Source: Betaproteobacteria bacterium
Lineage (GTDB): Bacteria > Pseudomonadota > Gammaproteobacteria > Burkholderiales > JACQAP01
DNA: 64,000 nucleotides
Direction: 5' to 3'
NCBI GenBank assembly: GCA_016194905.1
Contig: JACQAP010000015.1
Location: 46,947-110,946 of the forward strand
A program made the position numbers and the translations under genes. Below the pieces are notes generated by a model. It was given only the letters and a program-made list of their open reading frames with translations, was not told the DNA's origin and made no database searches. Positions 50,322-59,620 of this stretch are shown here, one piece after another. Positions within the stretch are counted from its first letter, which is position 1; each line of letters starts with the position of its first letter.

Positions 50322-51424
50322 AGCTTTTCAAGCTGCCCGATCTCGGCGAAGGCCTGCAGGAAGCCGAAATCGTCGAATGGCGCGTGACGGCCGGACAGGA
50401 AGTGAAGGTCGATGAGCCGTTGCTGTCGGTGGAAACCGCAAAAGCGATCGTCGACATCCCTTCGCCCTATGCCGGGCGCATCCTGCGGCTTTTTGCCCAG
50501 GTTGGAGATGTGGTTCCGATCGGCACGCCGCTGGTGGGTTTCGAGGGCGAAGGCGACGCGGCCGACAGCGGCTCGCTTGTGGGGTCGGTCGAGGTCGGTA
50601 AACACGTGCTCACCGAAGAACCCCTGGTCGCCGCGGGTACGATAGCGGCTGCCGTCAAAGCCGCACCGGCGGTGCGGGCGCTGGCGCGACAACTCGATGT
50701 GGATCTGGCGATGGTCACGCCCACCGGTCCCGACGGTATCGTCACTACGCAGGATGTGCGGCGCACCGCGAAGATGCTTGTCGACGTCGGTCCGCAGGAA
50801 CCGCTGCGCGGCGTACGCCGTGCCATGGCGCAGAACATGGCGCTCGCCAATGCCGAAGTGGCATCGGCCACCATCGTCGATGACGCAGACATCCATGCCT
50901 GGCCTGCCGGCACCGACATCACCATCCGCCTGATTCGCGCCTTGGTGGCGGGTTGCCGCGCGGAACCCTCACTCAACGCCTGGTTCTATGGCCGTACCAT
51001 GAGCCGGCGGCTGATGAAGAAGATCGATCTGGGCATCGCAGCGGATACGCCGGACGGGCTGTTCGTGCCGGTGCTGCGCGACGTCGCGAACCGCGACGCG
51101 GCAAGCCTGAGACGCGGACTCGACGCCATGATCGCCGACGTCAAAGCACGCAAAGTCCCGCCCGAGGAGTTGCGTGGCTGCACCATCACGCTTTCCAATT
51201 TCGGCATGATCGCCGGCCGCTACGCCGCGCCGGTCGTGCTGCCGCCCACCGTGGCAATCCTCGGCGCCGGCCGCATCCGCGAGCAAGTGATCGCGGTTAA
51301 CGGCACACCCGCGGTGCACCGCATCCTGCCTCTCAGCCTCACCATCGATCACCGCGCGGTGACCGGAGGCGAGGCAGGAAGATTTCTAGCCAGCGCGATC
51401 GCCGATTTGCAGCAAACCGCCTGA
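50318..51424 (+). CDS. pdhC: Dihydrolipoamide acyltransferase (E2)
   Basis: 368 residues. One lipoyl domain (Lys42 in VETAKAIVDIPSP), peripheral E3-binding domain (PAVRALARQLDVDLAMVTPT), and the catalytic domain ending LSLTIDHRAVTGGEAGRFL. The catalytic motif HRxxDG reads HRAVTG: His is kept, Asp is replaced by Thr, a substitution also found in some E2 groups. No dihydrolipoamide dehydrogenase gene follows; E3 must be encoded elsewhere. Confidence 0.9.
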   Translation: MKLFKLPDLGEGLQEAEIVEWRVTAGQEVKVDEPLLSVETAKAIVDIPSPYAGRILRLFAQVGDVVPIGTPLVGFEGEGDAADSGSLVGSVEVGKHVLTEEPLVAAGTIAAAVKAAPAVRALARQLDVDLAMVTPTGPDGIVTTQDVRRTAKMLVDVGPQEPLRGVRRAMAQNMALANAEVASATIVDDADIHAWPAGTDITIRLIRALVAGCRAEPSLNAWFYGRTMSRRLMKKIDLGIAADTPDGLFVPVLRDVANRDAASLRRGLDAMIADVKARKVPPEELRGCTITLSNFGMIAGRYAAPVVLPPTVAILGAGRIREQVIAVNGTPAVHRILPLSLTIDHRAVTGGEAGRFLASAIADLQQTA

Positions 51425-51439
51425 GCGCGGCAGGCATGG

Positions 51440-52732
51440 TCACTTCTGTGAAGCATAGAGCGCACGCGAAAGATCTTCGATCAAATCGTCCGGATCTTCC
51501 AGGCCGACGGAAAGCCGGACAGTGCCTTCGGTGATCCCGGCGGCGCGTAACGCCGTTTCATCCATGCGGTAGTGCGTGGTCGTCGCCGGATGGATGACCA
51601 GCGACTTGGCATCGCCGACGTTGGCGAGATGCGAAAATACTTTGAGCGATTCGATGAAGCGGCGTCCCGCCGCGCGGCCGCCCTTCAGGCTGAAGCTGAA
51701 TACCGCACCGCAGCCGCGCGGCAGGATCTTTTTCGCCAACTCGTGGTCCGGATGCGAATCCAGTTCGGGATAGGCCACCGACTCGATGGCTTCGTGTCCC
51801 GCCAGGAATCCGATGATCCTGCGGGTGTTGTCGACATGCTTTTGCATGCGCAGGCCCAGGGTTTCCAGTCCCTGCAGGATCTGGAAGGCATTCATCGGGC
51901 TCATGCAGGCGCCGAAGTCGCGGAGGCCTTCGCGGCGGGCTCGCAGAAGGAAGCCAGCAGTGGTGGATTCCTCGCTGAACACCATGCCATGGAAGCCTTC
52001 GTAAGCTTCGGTCAGCGTCGGAAAGTTTCCCGACTTCTCCCAGTCGAACTTGCCGCCGTCCACCACCACACCGCCGATGGCTACGCCGTGGCCGCCGAGG
52101 AACTTGGTTGCCGAGTGGAAGATCAGGTCGGCACCGAGGTCGAAGGGCCGCATCAGCCAGGGCGTCGTGAAGGTCGAATCGACCAGCAGCGGCAGACCGG
52201 CCTCGTGTGCAACTTCCGAGACCCTCGGTATATCCAGCACGTCGAGCCCCGGATTGCCGAGCGTCTCGCCGAACAACAGCCGGGTATTCGGACGGATCGC
52301 CTTGCGGAAGGCATCGACGTCGCGCGGATTCACGAATGTGGTTTCGATGCCGAAGCGCGGCAGGGTGTACTGCAGCAGATTGTGCGAACCGCCGTAGAGC
52401 GAGCGCGATGCGACGATGTGCGACCCCGCGCCCATCAGCGTGGCAATCGCAAGATGCATCGCGGCCTGGCCGCTGGCAGTGGCGATCGCACCGACGCCGC
52501 CTTCGAGCGCCGATATCCGTTCCTCGAGCACCGCGTTGGTCGGATTCGAGATGCGCGTGTAGACGTGGCCCGCACGCTCCATGTTGAACAGGGATGCCGC
52601 CTGATCGGTGTCCTTGAAGACATACGACGTCGTGAAGTACACCGGTTGCGCTCGTGCCCCGAACTGCGGATCGGGCTGCTGTCCGGCGTGCAGGCTCAGC
52701 GTGTCGAACTGGTAAGTCTTCGGTCCCGGCAT
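51440..52732 (-). CDS. metY: O-acetylhomoserine aminocarboxypropyltransferase
   Basis: 430 residues. Cys/Met-metabolism PLP family: YTRISNPTNAVLEERISALE, Lys210 in FHSATKFLGGHG, ETLGNPGLDVLDI and the long C-terminal SHLANVGDAKSLVIHPATTTH, which is characteristic of MetY (O-acetylhomoserine sulfhydrylase) rather than MetB/MetC. Makes homocysteine from O-acetylhomoserine and sulfide. Converges on the E2 gene, 15 bases apart. Confidence 0.93.
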   Translation of the reverse strand: MPGPKTYQFDTLSLHAGQQPDPQFGARAQPVYFTTSYVFKDTDQAASLFNMERAGHVYTRISNPTNAVLEERISALEGGVGAIATASGQAAMHLAIATLMGAGSHIVASRSLYGGSHNLLQYTLPRFGIETTFVNPRDVDAFRKAIRPNTRLLFGETLGNPGLDVLDIPRVSEVAHEAGLPLLVDSTFTTPWLMRPFDLGADLIFHSATKFLGGHGVAIGGVVVDGGKFDWEKSGNFPTLTEAYEGFHGMVFSEESTTAGFLLRARREGLRDFGACMSPMNAFQILQGLETLGLRMQKHVDNTRRIIGFLAGHEAIESVAYPELDSHPDHELAKKILPRGCGAVFSFSLKGGRAAGRRFIESLKVFSHLANVGDAKSLVIHPATTTHYRMDETALRAAGITEGTVRLSVGLEDPDDLIEDLSRALYASQK

Positions 52733-52756
52733 TGGATTTCCCGTCAGTCAGTCTAA

Positions 52757-52940
52757 TGATGAACCACGGAGGACACGGAGAGCACGGAGGAGAAACCGAG
52801 TGGAATGAAGTCAAGCACCGCGGTTGCAGAGAGTATTGTCGGAAGGCTGGTTGGGGCCAATTTCCCTTTCCTCAACCTTGGTCGCACCCCCGGCCCGTTC
52901 TTCTTGTTTTTACTCCGTGTTCTCCGTGGTTCAAGGTCTA
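52757..52940. repeat. Inverted pair of CACGGAGG-type repeats
   Basis: aaccacggaggacacggag with a following agcacggagg at 52763-52795, and the inverse ctccgtgttctccgtggttc at 52914-52934. Lies between metY and the aldolase gene, both on the minus strand. Non-coding. Confidence 0.65.
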
Positions 52941-52945
52941 AGTAT

Positions 52946-54073
52946 TCAATAAAAAGCGCCGCGGGCGGTGACCGGCCAAACGCATTCGACCTTGTCAGCT
53001 CGCACGCCGACGATCCAGTCGTAGAGGTTCACGGTCGGGTCGCAATGACCCGGAATGAGCCTGATCTTGTCGCCGACCTTGAGTCGCGACCCTTGCGGCA
53101 GTTTCAGCACACCATGCTCGTCGGAGGCTTTCAGGAATTCCACGCCGGGCAGGTCGGCGACGAGCGGCATGCCGGAATCCACCGACAATGCTTTCAGTCC
53201 GACATCCACCACGGCGCGCTCGGCGGTCGCATGGCTCATGACCGTGGTCCAGACGTAAAGGCTCTGTTCGAAATTTTGGACCGGTCTGCCATCGTCGCCG
53301 AGATTGCGGTTGTAGTCGGCATCCATGAAGATATAGGAACCGGGCTGGATCTCGTTGTAGACGCCGCTGGCGGCCTCCAGCAGATAAGTTCCGGTTCCGG
53401 CGCCGGTGATGATTTCCGGCTTGAGACCGTGGACCTGCAGCGCGTCGATGGTAGTGCGCACGTGCTGAATAGCCTTGGCGATCGCCGCTTTGCGCTCGGC
53501 CGGGGTGCGTGCATGTTGTGCCGCTCCCTGGTAGGCGTGCAGGCCGGCGAAGCGGAGATGCTTCGCCGCGGCGATGTGATGCGCGAGATTGACGGCCGGT
53601 TGGCCGGGTTCGACGCCGCATCGGTTGGCGCCGACGTTGACCTCGATGAGAACATCGATCTTCACGCCGGCCGCTCGCGCGGCCGAATCGATATCGGCGA
53701 TGTTCTGGACGTCGTCGACGCAGACGCTGACGCGCGCGCGCCTGGCCAGCACCGCCAGGCGGGCAAGCTTGGGCGCGCCGATCACCTCGTTGCTGACCAG
53801 CACGTTCATCACGCCGCCTTCCACCATGGCCTCGGCTTCGGATACTTTCTGGCAGCAGACGCCAATGGCGCCGCGCGCCATCTGCCGCAACGCGATTTCC
53901 GGACATTTATGGGACTTGGCGTGTGGCCGGACGCGTATTCGGGTTTCGGCAAGCGACTTGTCCAGCCGATCGAGGTTGCGTTCGAACGCATCGAGGTCGA
54001 GCAGGAGCGCGGGCGTATCCACCTCGGCGAGGGGTATGCCCTGGCGGGCGGGAGGAGCCAGGCGGGTATTCAT
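52946..54073 (-). CDS. D-threonine aldolase / D-serine dehydratase-like PLP enzyme (DSD1 family)
   Basis: 375 residues. Alanine-racemase-like barrel: VDTPALLLDLDAFERNLDRL, PLP Lys53 in RPHAKSHKCPEIA, GVCCQKVSEAEAMVEGG, GANRCGVEPG, and C-terminal metal-binding PGHCDPTVNLYDWIVGV. Acts on beta-hydroxy-D-amino acids (D-threo-3-hydroxyaspartate, D-threonine or D-serine). Which substrate is not decided by sequence. Confidence 0.88.
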   Translation of the reverse strand: MNTRLAPPARQGIPLAEVDTPALLLDLDAFERNLDRLDKSLAETRIRVRPHAKSHKCPEIALRQMARGAIGVCCQKVSEAEAMVEGGVMNVLVSNEVIGAPKLARLAVLARRARVSVCVDDVQNIADIDSAARAAGVKIDVLIEVNVGANRCGVEPGQPAVNLAHHIAAAKHLRFAGLHAYQGAAQHARTPAERKAAIAKAIQHVRTTIDALQVHGLKPEIITGAGTGTYLLEAASGVYNEIQPGSYIFMDADYNRNLGDDGRPVQNFEQSLYVWTTVMSHATAERAVVDVGLKALSVDSGMPLVADLPGVEFLKASDEHGVLKLPQGSRLKVGDKIRLIPGHCDPTVNLYDWIVGVRADKVECVWPVTARGAFY

Positions 54074-54163
54074 AAGTTTATTGAATTAATTCCGGGCCGG
54101 CGGCGAATCAGGTTTCGAACATGAAACGAAAAAAGCTAACGCCGAGGCGCCAGGTCGCCTCGC

Positions 54164-54469
54164 CTAGCGTCCCGTCTCGCAATCGGTGCGCATGACGGTG
54201 CCGGCGCTCTCGACGCTCCAGTTGCGGCCGTAGGAGCCAAACACCAGATCGACGATGGTCGTCAGATTCTTCTTTTCGACCGGATCGTTGTAAGCGCGCT
54301 TCTCCAGAGCCGCGAGCGCCTGATCCCGCGACTGGCCTTCCTTGCGCCAACCCATCGCTTCCGAGGCGAATGCGCCGATGTCGGCGCAGGTCATCGTGCC
54401 CAGTGGATAAGGAGCAGCCAGCGCTGCGGTGGAACAGACGAACAAGCCAAGCAGGAGCAATCTCGACAT
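54164..54469 (-). CDS. Small exported protein, unknown
   Basis: 101 residues from the ATG at 54469. Signal peptide MSRLLLLGLFVCSTAALAAP. Mature part has CADIGAFASEAMGWRKEGQ and two Cys (TMTCAD and RTDCETGR). The longer upstream frame to 54673 is GC-biased noise overlapping the next gene. No family recognised. Confidence 0.65.
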   Translation of the reverse strand: MSRLLLLGLFVCSTAALAAPYPLGTMTCADIGAFASEAMGWRKEGQSRDQALAALEKRAYNDPVEKKNLTTIVDLVFGSYGRNWSVESAGTVMRTDCETGR

Positions 54470-54558
54470 GACGGGAATCCTAGCGGAAGTGGTGGCGGAG
54501 TAGAATCTGACGGCGGCGGAAGACCCGCGCATTTTAGGCGTTTGAACAGAGGAATGCC

Positions 54559-55242
54559 ATGTCGTGTCAGGGGTTGCCTGGAGCAGACCGTACGCGGTGC
54601 GTGATGGTGGCGATCGCCTTGCTGCTCGCGTACGGATGCGCTTCTGCCGCCCGGCAGAGCGACGACGAAACACGCAAACTTGCCTTGGTTCAGTTGCAGA
54701 ACAAGGACGCCGACGTCCGCCTGGCGGCGTGTGCGGTGCTGGCGGAAGTCGGTAAACAGGAGGATTTGCCGTTGCTCCAGTCCCATTTGTTCGACGAAGA
54801 CGATCGCGTCCGCGGCATCGCCGAGACGGCGATCTGGGCCATCTGGAGCCGTTCCGGCGACGCGGCCACGGATCGGCTATTCAACCGCGGTGTGGAGCAA
54901 ATGCGGGATGGTCGCCTGAGGGGCGCGGTGGATACGTTCAACCGGGTGATCGCCATGCGGCCCGCATTCACTGAGGCCTGGAACAAGCGGGCCACTGTTT
55001 ATTTCCTGCTCGGGGAGGAGGACCTCTCGCTGAAGGATTGCGACGAAGTCCTCAAGAGAAACCCGCAGCATTTCGGGGTGCTGGCGGGCTACGGGCAAAT
55101 CTACCTGCGCAAGGGCGATTTGCAGCGCGCCCTGGACTATTTCGAGCAGGCCATTGCCATCAATCCCAATATGGGAGGCGTGCGGGCTTCGATCGACGCG
55201 GTTCGCGAGATCATGATCAGGCGCGGCCGCCGCTTCATCTGA
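54559..55242 (+). CDS. HEAT-TPR repeat protein, probable lipoprotein
   Basis: 227 residues. Hydrophobic N-terminus VAIALLLAYGC (lipobox-like, though Tyr at -2 is unusual). HEAT-like block (LALVQLQNKDADVRLAACAV...VRGIAETAIWAIWSR) then three TPR units (AVDTFNRVIAMRPAFTEAWN; FLLGEEDLSLKDCDEVLKRN; GDLQRALDYFEQAIAINP). Paralogue of the gene at 56757: same domain order and the shared WxIW(S/M)R-S/TD junction. Together they flank the C13 peptidase gene. Confidence 0.75.
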   Translation: MSCQGLPGADRTRCVMVAIALLLAYGCASAARQSDDETRKLALVQLQNKDADVRLAACAVLAEVGKQEDLPLLQSHLFDEDDRVRGIAETAIWAIWSRSGDAATDRLFNRGVEQMRDGRLRGAVDTFNRVIAMRPAFTEAWNKRATVYFLLGEEDLSLKDCDEVLKRNPQHFGVLAGYGQIYLRKGDLQRALDYFEQAIAINPNMGGVRASIDAVREIMIRRGRRFI

Positions 55243-55339
55243 TGCAGGAGCGCGATGCTTTTTTTGCCGCGCGTGCTTTTTTCGTCAGGTCCGAATGGAT
55301 GGCTGTGCACGGGCGGCAAGAAATCATGAAGACGGAAAC

Positions 55340-56767
55340 ATGGATGTAGAGGATTTGCCCGAAGCAACGCCGGATGCCGACGCATGGAGGGAATGGCTGG
55401 AGAACCTGACCACCGGCCTGCGCCTGGCTTTTTTCCGCCGCCCCGCTTCCTTCCCATTTCATGTCAGCGCCAACCACTTCATCGCGATAGCGGCGACCGG
55501 CCTCGCCGTGAATTTCGCGTGCTCCTTTGCCCTCGCGGGGCTTGACGGGTTTCTCGATCTGCACGCGTTACCGTCGGTGTTGTTCTGGGTGCCATTGACC
55601 CTCCTTTCCGGATACCTGAGCTGGCAGGTGATGAAGGACGACCGGTATGCGCTGCTCATCCCGATCGCGGTGGGTTCCATCGGCATTCCGCTCTCTATTG
55701 CGTCGAGCGTGATCGCGTACGCCGCGGACCATCGCGGGGTCAAACCGCCGACTGCGTTCGGCTGGTTCGGACTTGATGAGCTCATTTTTGCCTGGTGGGC
55801 ATTGGCGACATTGCTGGCGATTAGACGACTGACCGTTTCTGCTTCTGCGCCGGACAGGACGAATTTGCCCGCCGCGATCGTTGCGATAATCGTGCTGGTG
55901 CCGGTTTACTTCCTGCCCTCGGAGCCGTTGTGGGAGGCAGCGTTCGATTCGGCCGAGTATACAGAGCCCGGCCTGCGTCAGCGCGCTTTCAGCGAAAGCG
56001 CGCTCTATGCGCAGCACGAACTCCTGAGGGCGGCCATAAAGGACATAAAACCCGAGCGCGCGGGCGTCGAAGATCTCTACTTCGTCGGCTTCGCACCCTA
56101 CGCCTCGCAGGACGTGTTCATGAAAGAAACCCTGGCAATCGGGAAACTGCTGGAAGAGCGGTTCGACGTCGGTGGGCGCGCCATCAGCCTCATCAGCCAT
56201 CCCACCCTGATCGATAAATTCCCGATCGCCACCTTGACCAGCCTGCGCGAGGCGCTGCGGGCAGTGGGGGAGCGGATCAATCCGGACGAGGACGTGGTCC
56301 TGCTTCACCTGACTTCCCACGGTTCGGAGACCCATGAACTCAGCGTCGAGTTCTATCCGTTGGCGCTGGCGGCAATTCGTCCCGCCGATGTGCGCTCGGC
56401 GCTGGACGCCGCCGGAATCAAGTGGCGCATCGTAGTCGTATCGGCATGCTATTCCGGCGGATTCATCGACGCGCTGAAGGATGCCCACACCATGGTGATC
56501 ACGGCTTCGGACGACAAGCATACGTCTTTCGGCTGCGGCGATGCGTTCGACTTCACCTACTTTTCGAAGGCGTATTTCGACGAAGCCTTGCGCAAGACCT
56601 ACTCCTTCGAAAATGCCTTTACCATGGCAAGAGAGTCCATCAGCCTGCGCGAACGGAAGGAGGGGCTGGAGCCTTCCAATCCGCAGATGTTCCTGGGTGA
56701 GGCCATGCAGGCCAAGTTGTCGAGGCTGGAAAAAAGATGGTCGGCGGGGACCGCAAATGCAAAATAA
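55340..56767 (+). CDS. Membrane protein with C13 (legumain-type) peptidase domain
   Basis: 475 residues. N-terminal half has about five transmembrane helices (Yip1-like arrangement, 45-195). The C-terminal half is a Peptidase_C13 domain with catalytic His327 in HLTSHGSETHEL and Cys370 in VVSACYSGGFIDAL, and a DKHTSFGCGDAFDFTYFSKAY segment. The ATG 55340 was chosen over one at 55295. C13 enzymes in bacteria are poorly characterised; the active-site dyad is intact. Overlaps the following HEAT-TPR gene by 11 bases. Confidence 0.85.
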   Translation: MDVEDLPEATPDADAWREWLENLTTGLRLAFFRRPASFPFHVSANHFIAIAATGLAVNFACSFALAGLDGFLDLHALPSVLFWVPLTLLSGYLSWQVMKDDRYALLIPIAVGSIGIPLSIASSVIAYAADHRGVKPPTAFGWFGLDELIFAWWALATLLAIRRLTVSASAPDRTNLPAAIVAIIVLVPVYFLPSEPLWEAAFDSAEYTEPGLRQRAFSESALYAQHELLRAAIKDIKPERAGVEDLYFVGFAPYASQDVFMKETLAIGKLLEERFDVGGRAISLISHPTLIDKFPIATLTSLREALRAVGERINPDEDVVLLHLTSHGSETHELSVEFYPLALAAIRPADVRSALDAAGIKWRIVVVSACYSGGFIDALKDAHTMVITASDDKHTSFGCGDAFDFTYFSKAYFDEALRKTYSFENAFTMARESISLRERKEGLEPSNPQMFLGEAMQAKLSRLEKRWSAGTANAK

Positions 56768-57416
56768 CAAGCTCGTCGCGCTCGTCGTTCGGGTATTGCT
56801 CGGACTCGCGTGCGTTTCCTCTCCGGCCGCGGCCGTCGACTGGACACCCATCAACCGCGAGCAGGCGCTCGAACAGACGCGCAGCACCCAGCTCGACAAG
56901 CGCCGCCTTGCCTATGGACGTCTGGCGGAAATCGGAACCATGGATGATGTCCCGGTGTTACTGGCGGCATTGTGGGACGAAGAGGAATTGATTCGCGGCA
57001 TGGCGGAGCAGTCCGTCTGGGGAATCTGGATGCGCACCGATGATTCGGTGGCGGACCCACTGTTCCAGACCGGCATGCTATTGATCGCGCAGGACGACCC
57101 GAAGGCCGCCATCGAAAAGCTCAACCAGGTCATCGAACTGAAACCGGATTTCGCCGAAGCCTGGAATCGCCGCGGCAATGCCTACGCGGCTCTTGGCGAT
57201 GAAGACCGCGCGCTGGCCGACTATGATCGCACGATCGCCCTGAATCCCTATCAGTTCGGAACGCTGGAAAGCTGCGGCGAGATCTGGATGACGCGCAGCA
57301 ACTATCGAAAGGCCGCGGACTACTTCCGCCGCGCGCTCGACCTCAATCCGAACCTGCCGGAAGCGGCCGAGGCGCTGCATTCTCTGGAAGAGAAGCTGGA
57401 GAACGATCGCATCTGA
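56757..57416 (+). CDS. Exported HEAT-TPR repeat protein
   Basis: 219 residues. Signal peptide (VALVVRVLLGLACVSSPAAAV). HEAT-like block (RLAYGRLAEIGTMDDVPVLL, LIRGMAEQSVWGIWMRTDDS) followed by TPR units (AIEKLNQVIELKPDFAEAWN; ALGDEDRALADYDRTIALNP; YRKAADYFRRALDLNP). Paralogous to the product at 54559. ATG lies inside the end of the C13 gene, so the two are translationally coupled. Confidence 0.8.
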   Translation: MQNNKLVALVVRVLLGLACVSSPAAAVDWTPINREQALEQTRSTQLDKRRLAYGRLAEIGTMDDVPVLLAALWDEEELIRGMAEQSVWGIWMRTDDSVADPLFQTGMLLIAQDDPKAAIEKLNQVIELKPDFAEAWNRRGNAYAALGDEDRALADYDRTIALNPYQFGTLESCGEIWMTRSNYRKAADYFRRALDLNPNLPEAAEALHSLEEKLENDRI

Positions 57417-57430
57417 AAGATGCGGTGATT

Positions 57431-57504
57431 AGTGACTGGTAATTGGTGATTGGTAAAACCGAAAGTCGTCCTTGGCCCTGCTTTTTACCAGTCACCAGTC
57501 ACTG
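57431..57504. repeat. Inverted GTGACTGGT-type repeat
   Basis: agtgactggtaattggtgat with a following tggtaaaa at 57431-57458, and the inverse tttttaccagtcaccagtca at 57482-57501. It overlaps the last codon of the dehydrogenase gene and could act as a two-way transcription stop. Confidence 0.6.
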
Positions 57505-58416
57505 CTTCTTCTTTCCCGGCAGCTTGATGCCGGACATCGCCTGATACACCTTCACCACGGCGATGTCGTCCTCATAGCCCAGGCCGGCGCCGGCGGCGCC
57601 GAGAAACTGCTGATGCGCAGCGGCGGTGAGTGGCAGCGGGAAGGTCATCTTTTTCGCCGAGTCGAGCACTATGCCGAGGTCCTTGACGAAAATATTCACC
57701 GCGGACAGCGGCGTGTAGTCGCCGTCGAGAATGTGCGGTACGCGGTTCTGGAACATCCAGGAAGAGCCGGCGCTGTTGGAAATCACTTCGTAAACGACCT
57801 TCGGATCGGCGCCGACGCGAATGGCGAGCGCGATTGCTTCCGCGGCGGCGGCTATGTGCACGCCGGCGAGGAGTTGGTTGATCATTTTCACCTTCGAACC
57901 GGTGCCGGCCTCGTCGCCCAGTTCGTACACCTTGGCCGCGATGGCTTTCAGTACCGCGTCGGCTTTCTTGAAGGCAGCTTGGGAGCCGGAGCCCATGATG
58001 GACAACTCACCCTTGGCGGCGCGGGTGGCGCCGCCGGAAACCGGGGCGTCGATCAGCAGGAGGCCTTTTGCGTCGAGACGTTTACCCAGATCGATGGCAA
58101 ATTCAGGCGCGACCGTACTGCTCGCGATGACTACGGAGCCCTTGGCCAGCGTGGAAGCGGCCCCATCCCTGCCGAACAGGACCTCGCTGGTCTGATCGGC
58201 ATTGACGACCAGGATGACGACGACCGGAACATTGCGGCCGACCTCCGCCGGGCTTTTCGCCGCGACGCCACCTTCTTTCGCGAACGCTTTCGACACTTCG
58301 GGCCGGACGTCGTAGGCGTGCACTTCGAAACCTTTCTTCAGCAGCGTGCGTGCCACGCTCAGACCCATCGAGCCCAGTCCGATCACGCCTGCCGTCTGCT
58401 TCTTGCTTGCCGCCAT
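57499..58416 (-). CDS. ltnD: NAD(P)-dependent beta-hydroxyacid dehydrogenase (L-threonate dehydrogenase-like)
   Basis: 305 residues from the ATG with gggagcgagga before it. Rossmann GVIGLGSMGLSVARTLL, substrate motif DAPVSGGATRAAKGELSIM, catalytic Lys in GTGSKVKMINQLLAGVH. The GSMG...SGGA layout is 3-hydroxyisobutyrate dehydrogenase superfamily; VNQLLAGVHIAAAAEAIAL-like sequence is closest to LtnD. The substrate is uncertain. The open frame upstream to 58587 is not used. Confidence 0.72.
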   Translation of the reverse strand: MAASKKQTAGVIGLGSMGLSVARTLLKKGFEVHAYDVRPEVSKAFAKEGGVAAKSPAEVGRNVPVVVILVVNADQTSEVLFGRDGAASTLAKGSVVIASSTVAPEFAIDLGKRLDAKGLLLIDAPVSGGATRAAKGELSIMGSGSQAAFKKADAVLKAIAAKVYELGDEAGTGSKVKMINQLLAGVHIAAAAEAIALAIRVGADPKVVYEVISNSAGSSWMFQNRVPHILDGDYTPLSAVNIFVKDLGIVLDSAKKMTFPLPLTAAAHQQFLGAAGAGLGYEDDIAVVKVYQAMSGIKLPGKKKQ

Positions 58417-58519
58417 TTCCTCGCTCCCTGTTTTCGTTGAACGCGCTCTTTGCGTCGGCGCGGGTTCTTTGCATCGCATTCGGCGGACCGCTACACTGCC
58501 CGAATTCCCCGTCCAGACG

Positions 58520-59620
58520 ATGAAGATCAGATCGATCATGATTCTGTGTACCGCCTGTGTGCTGCTCCTCTCCACCTGTCGCAGCAACTCTCATTATAAT
58601 CCGGCAAAATCGCATCACACCGAGGACGGATTTCGCAACAACTATCCGCAGCCTCCGCGGCAGAGCTTCTGGAAGTGGCAGTGGGAACGCTGGACCAGGG
58701 GGGTTCCGGACGACCCGAAGGAAGGCTACGGCTTTCCGCTGTTGAAGCCGGATGCCGCTTTCCTCGCCGCCAATCGCGGTGACCCCACGCTCACCTGGAT
58801 CGGGCACGCCTCGTTTCTGCTGCAGATCGGCGGTGTCAACGTGCTGACCGATCCGCATCTCACGCCACGCGCGTCGCCGCTATCCTTTGCCGGACCGAAG
58901 CGTCACGTTGCGCCCGCGTTCGATTTCGACACGCTGCCGCACGCCGACGTGGTGGTGATTTCCCACAACCACTACGACCACCTCGACCGGGAGACGGTTA
59001 AACGTCTGAACCGGCAGAAGGGCGGTCCGCCGATGTTCTTCGTGCCGCTGGGGCTGAAGGACTGGTTCACGGTCCAGGGCATCGACAACGTTTCCGAGCT
59101 CGATTGGTGGGAGAGTGCGAATCACACGGGGCTCAAGCTCACGCTGGCCCCCGTGCAGCACTGGAGCTCGCGCACGCCGTGGGATCGCGACAAAACGCTG
59201 TGGGGGTCCTGGGTCGTCGAACATCCGCGCCTGCGTTTCTTCTTCGGCGGCGACTTCGGTTACTCGCCGGACCTCGCCGATATCGGCAAACGCTTCGGCA
59301 CCATCGACCTTGCGGCGCTGCCGATCGGCGCCTATGAACCGCGCTGGTTCATGCGCGTGATGCACGCCAATCCGGAAGAAGCCGTGCGCGCCCGGCAAGA
59401 CCTCCATGCGCGCTACGCCGTGGCGATGCACTGGGGCACCTTTCGCCTGACCGACGAGTTGCTCGACGAACCCCCGCGCAAGCTCGCCGACGCACTGGCA
59501 AAGGCCGGCGTGGCGCCGGAGCGCTTCTTTGTGATGAAGCACGGTGAGACGCGAAAACTCGATTTCCTGATGTCCGCTTCCGCCGATGAGGCCGCGCAAC
59601 CTGAACGAGCCGCTCGCTGA
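58520..59620 (+). CDS. Metallo-beta-lactamase-fold lipoprotein (NAPE-PLD/UlaG-like)
   Basis: 366 residues. Lipobox LLLSTC (Cys20). Metal-binding SHNHYDHLD, downstream His in LAPVQHWSSRTPWD, GGDFGYSPDL and AMHWGTFRLTDEL. This His set and the WIGHASFLLQIGGVNVLTDP opening match the NAPE-hydrolysing phospholipase D-like group. Probably a membrane-attached phosphodiesterase. Overlaps queG by 35 bases. Confidence 0.88.
   Translation: MKIRSIMILCTACVLLLSTCRSNSHYNPAKSHHTEDGFRNNYPQPPRQSFWKWQWERWTRGVPDDPKEGYGFPLLKPDAAFLAANRGDPTLTWIGHASFLLQIGGVNVLTDPHLTPRASPLSFAGPKRHVAPAFDFDTLPHADVVVISHNHYDHLDRETVKRLNRQKGGPPMFFVPLGLKDWFTVQGIDNVSELDWWESANHTGLKLTLAPVQHWSSRTPWDRDKTLWGSWVVEHPRLRFFFGGDFGYSPDLADIGKRFGTIDLAALPIGAYEPRWFMRVMHANPEEAVRARQDLHARYAVAMHWGTFRLTDELLDEPPRKLADALAKAGVAPERFFVMKHGETRKLDFLMSASADEAAQPERAAR

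Noticed and set aside
52805..54124. 439-codon plus-strand frame opposite the aldolase gene
   Set aside because: Starts in a dispersed repeat and has no motif; the minus-strand DSD1-like gene explains the region.
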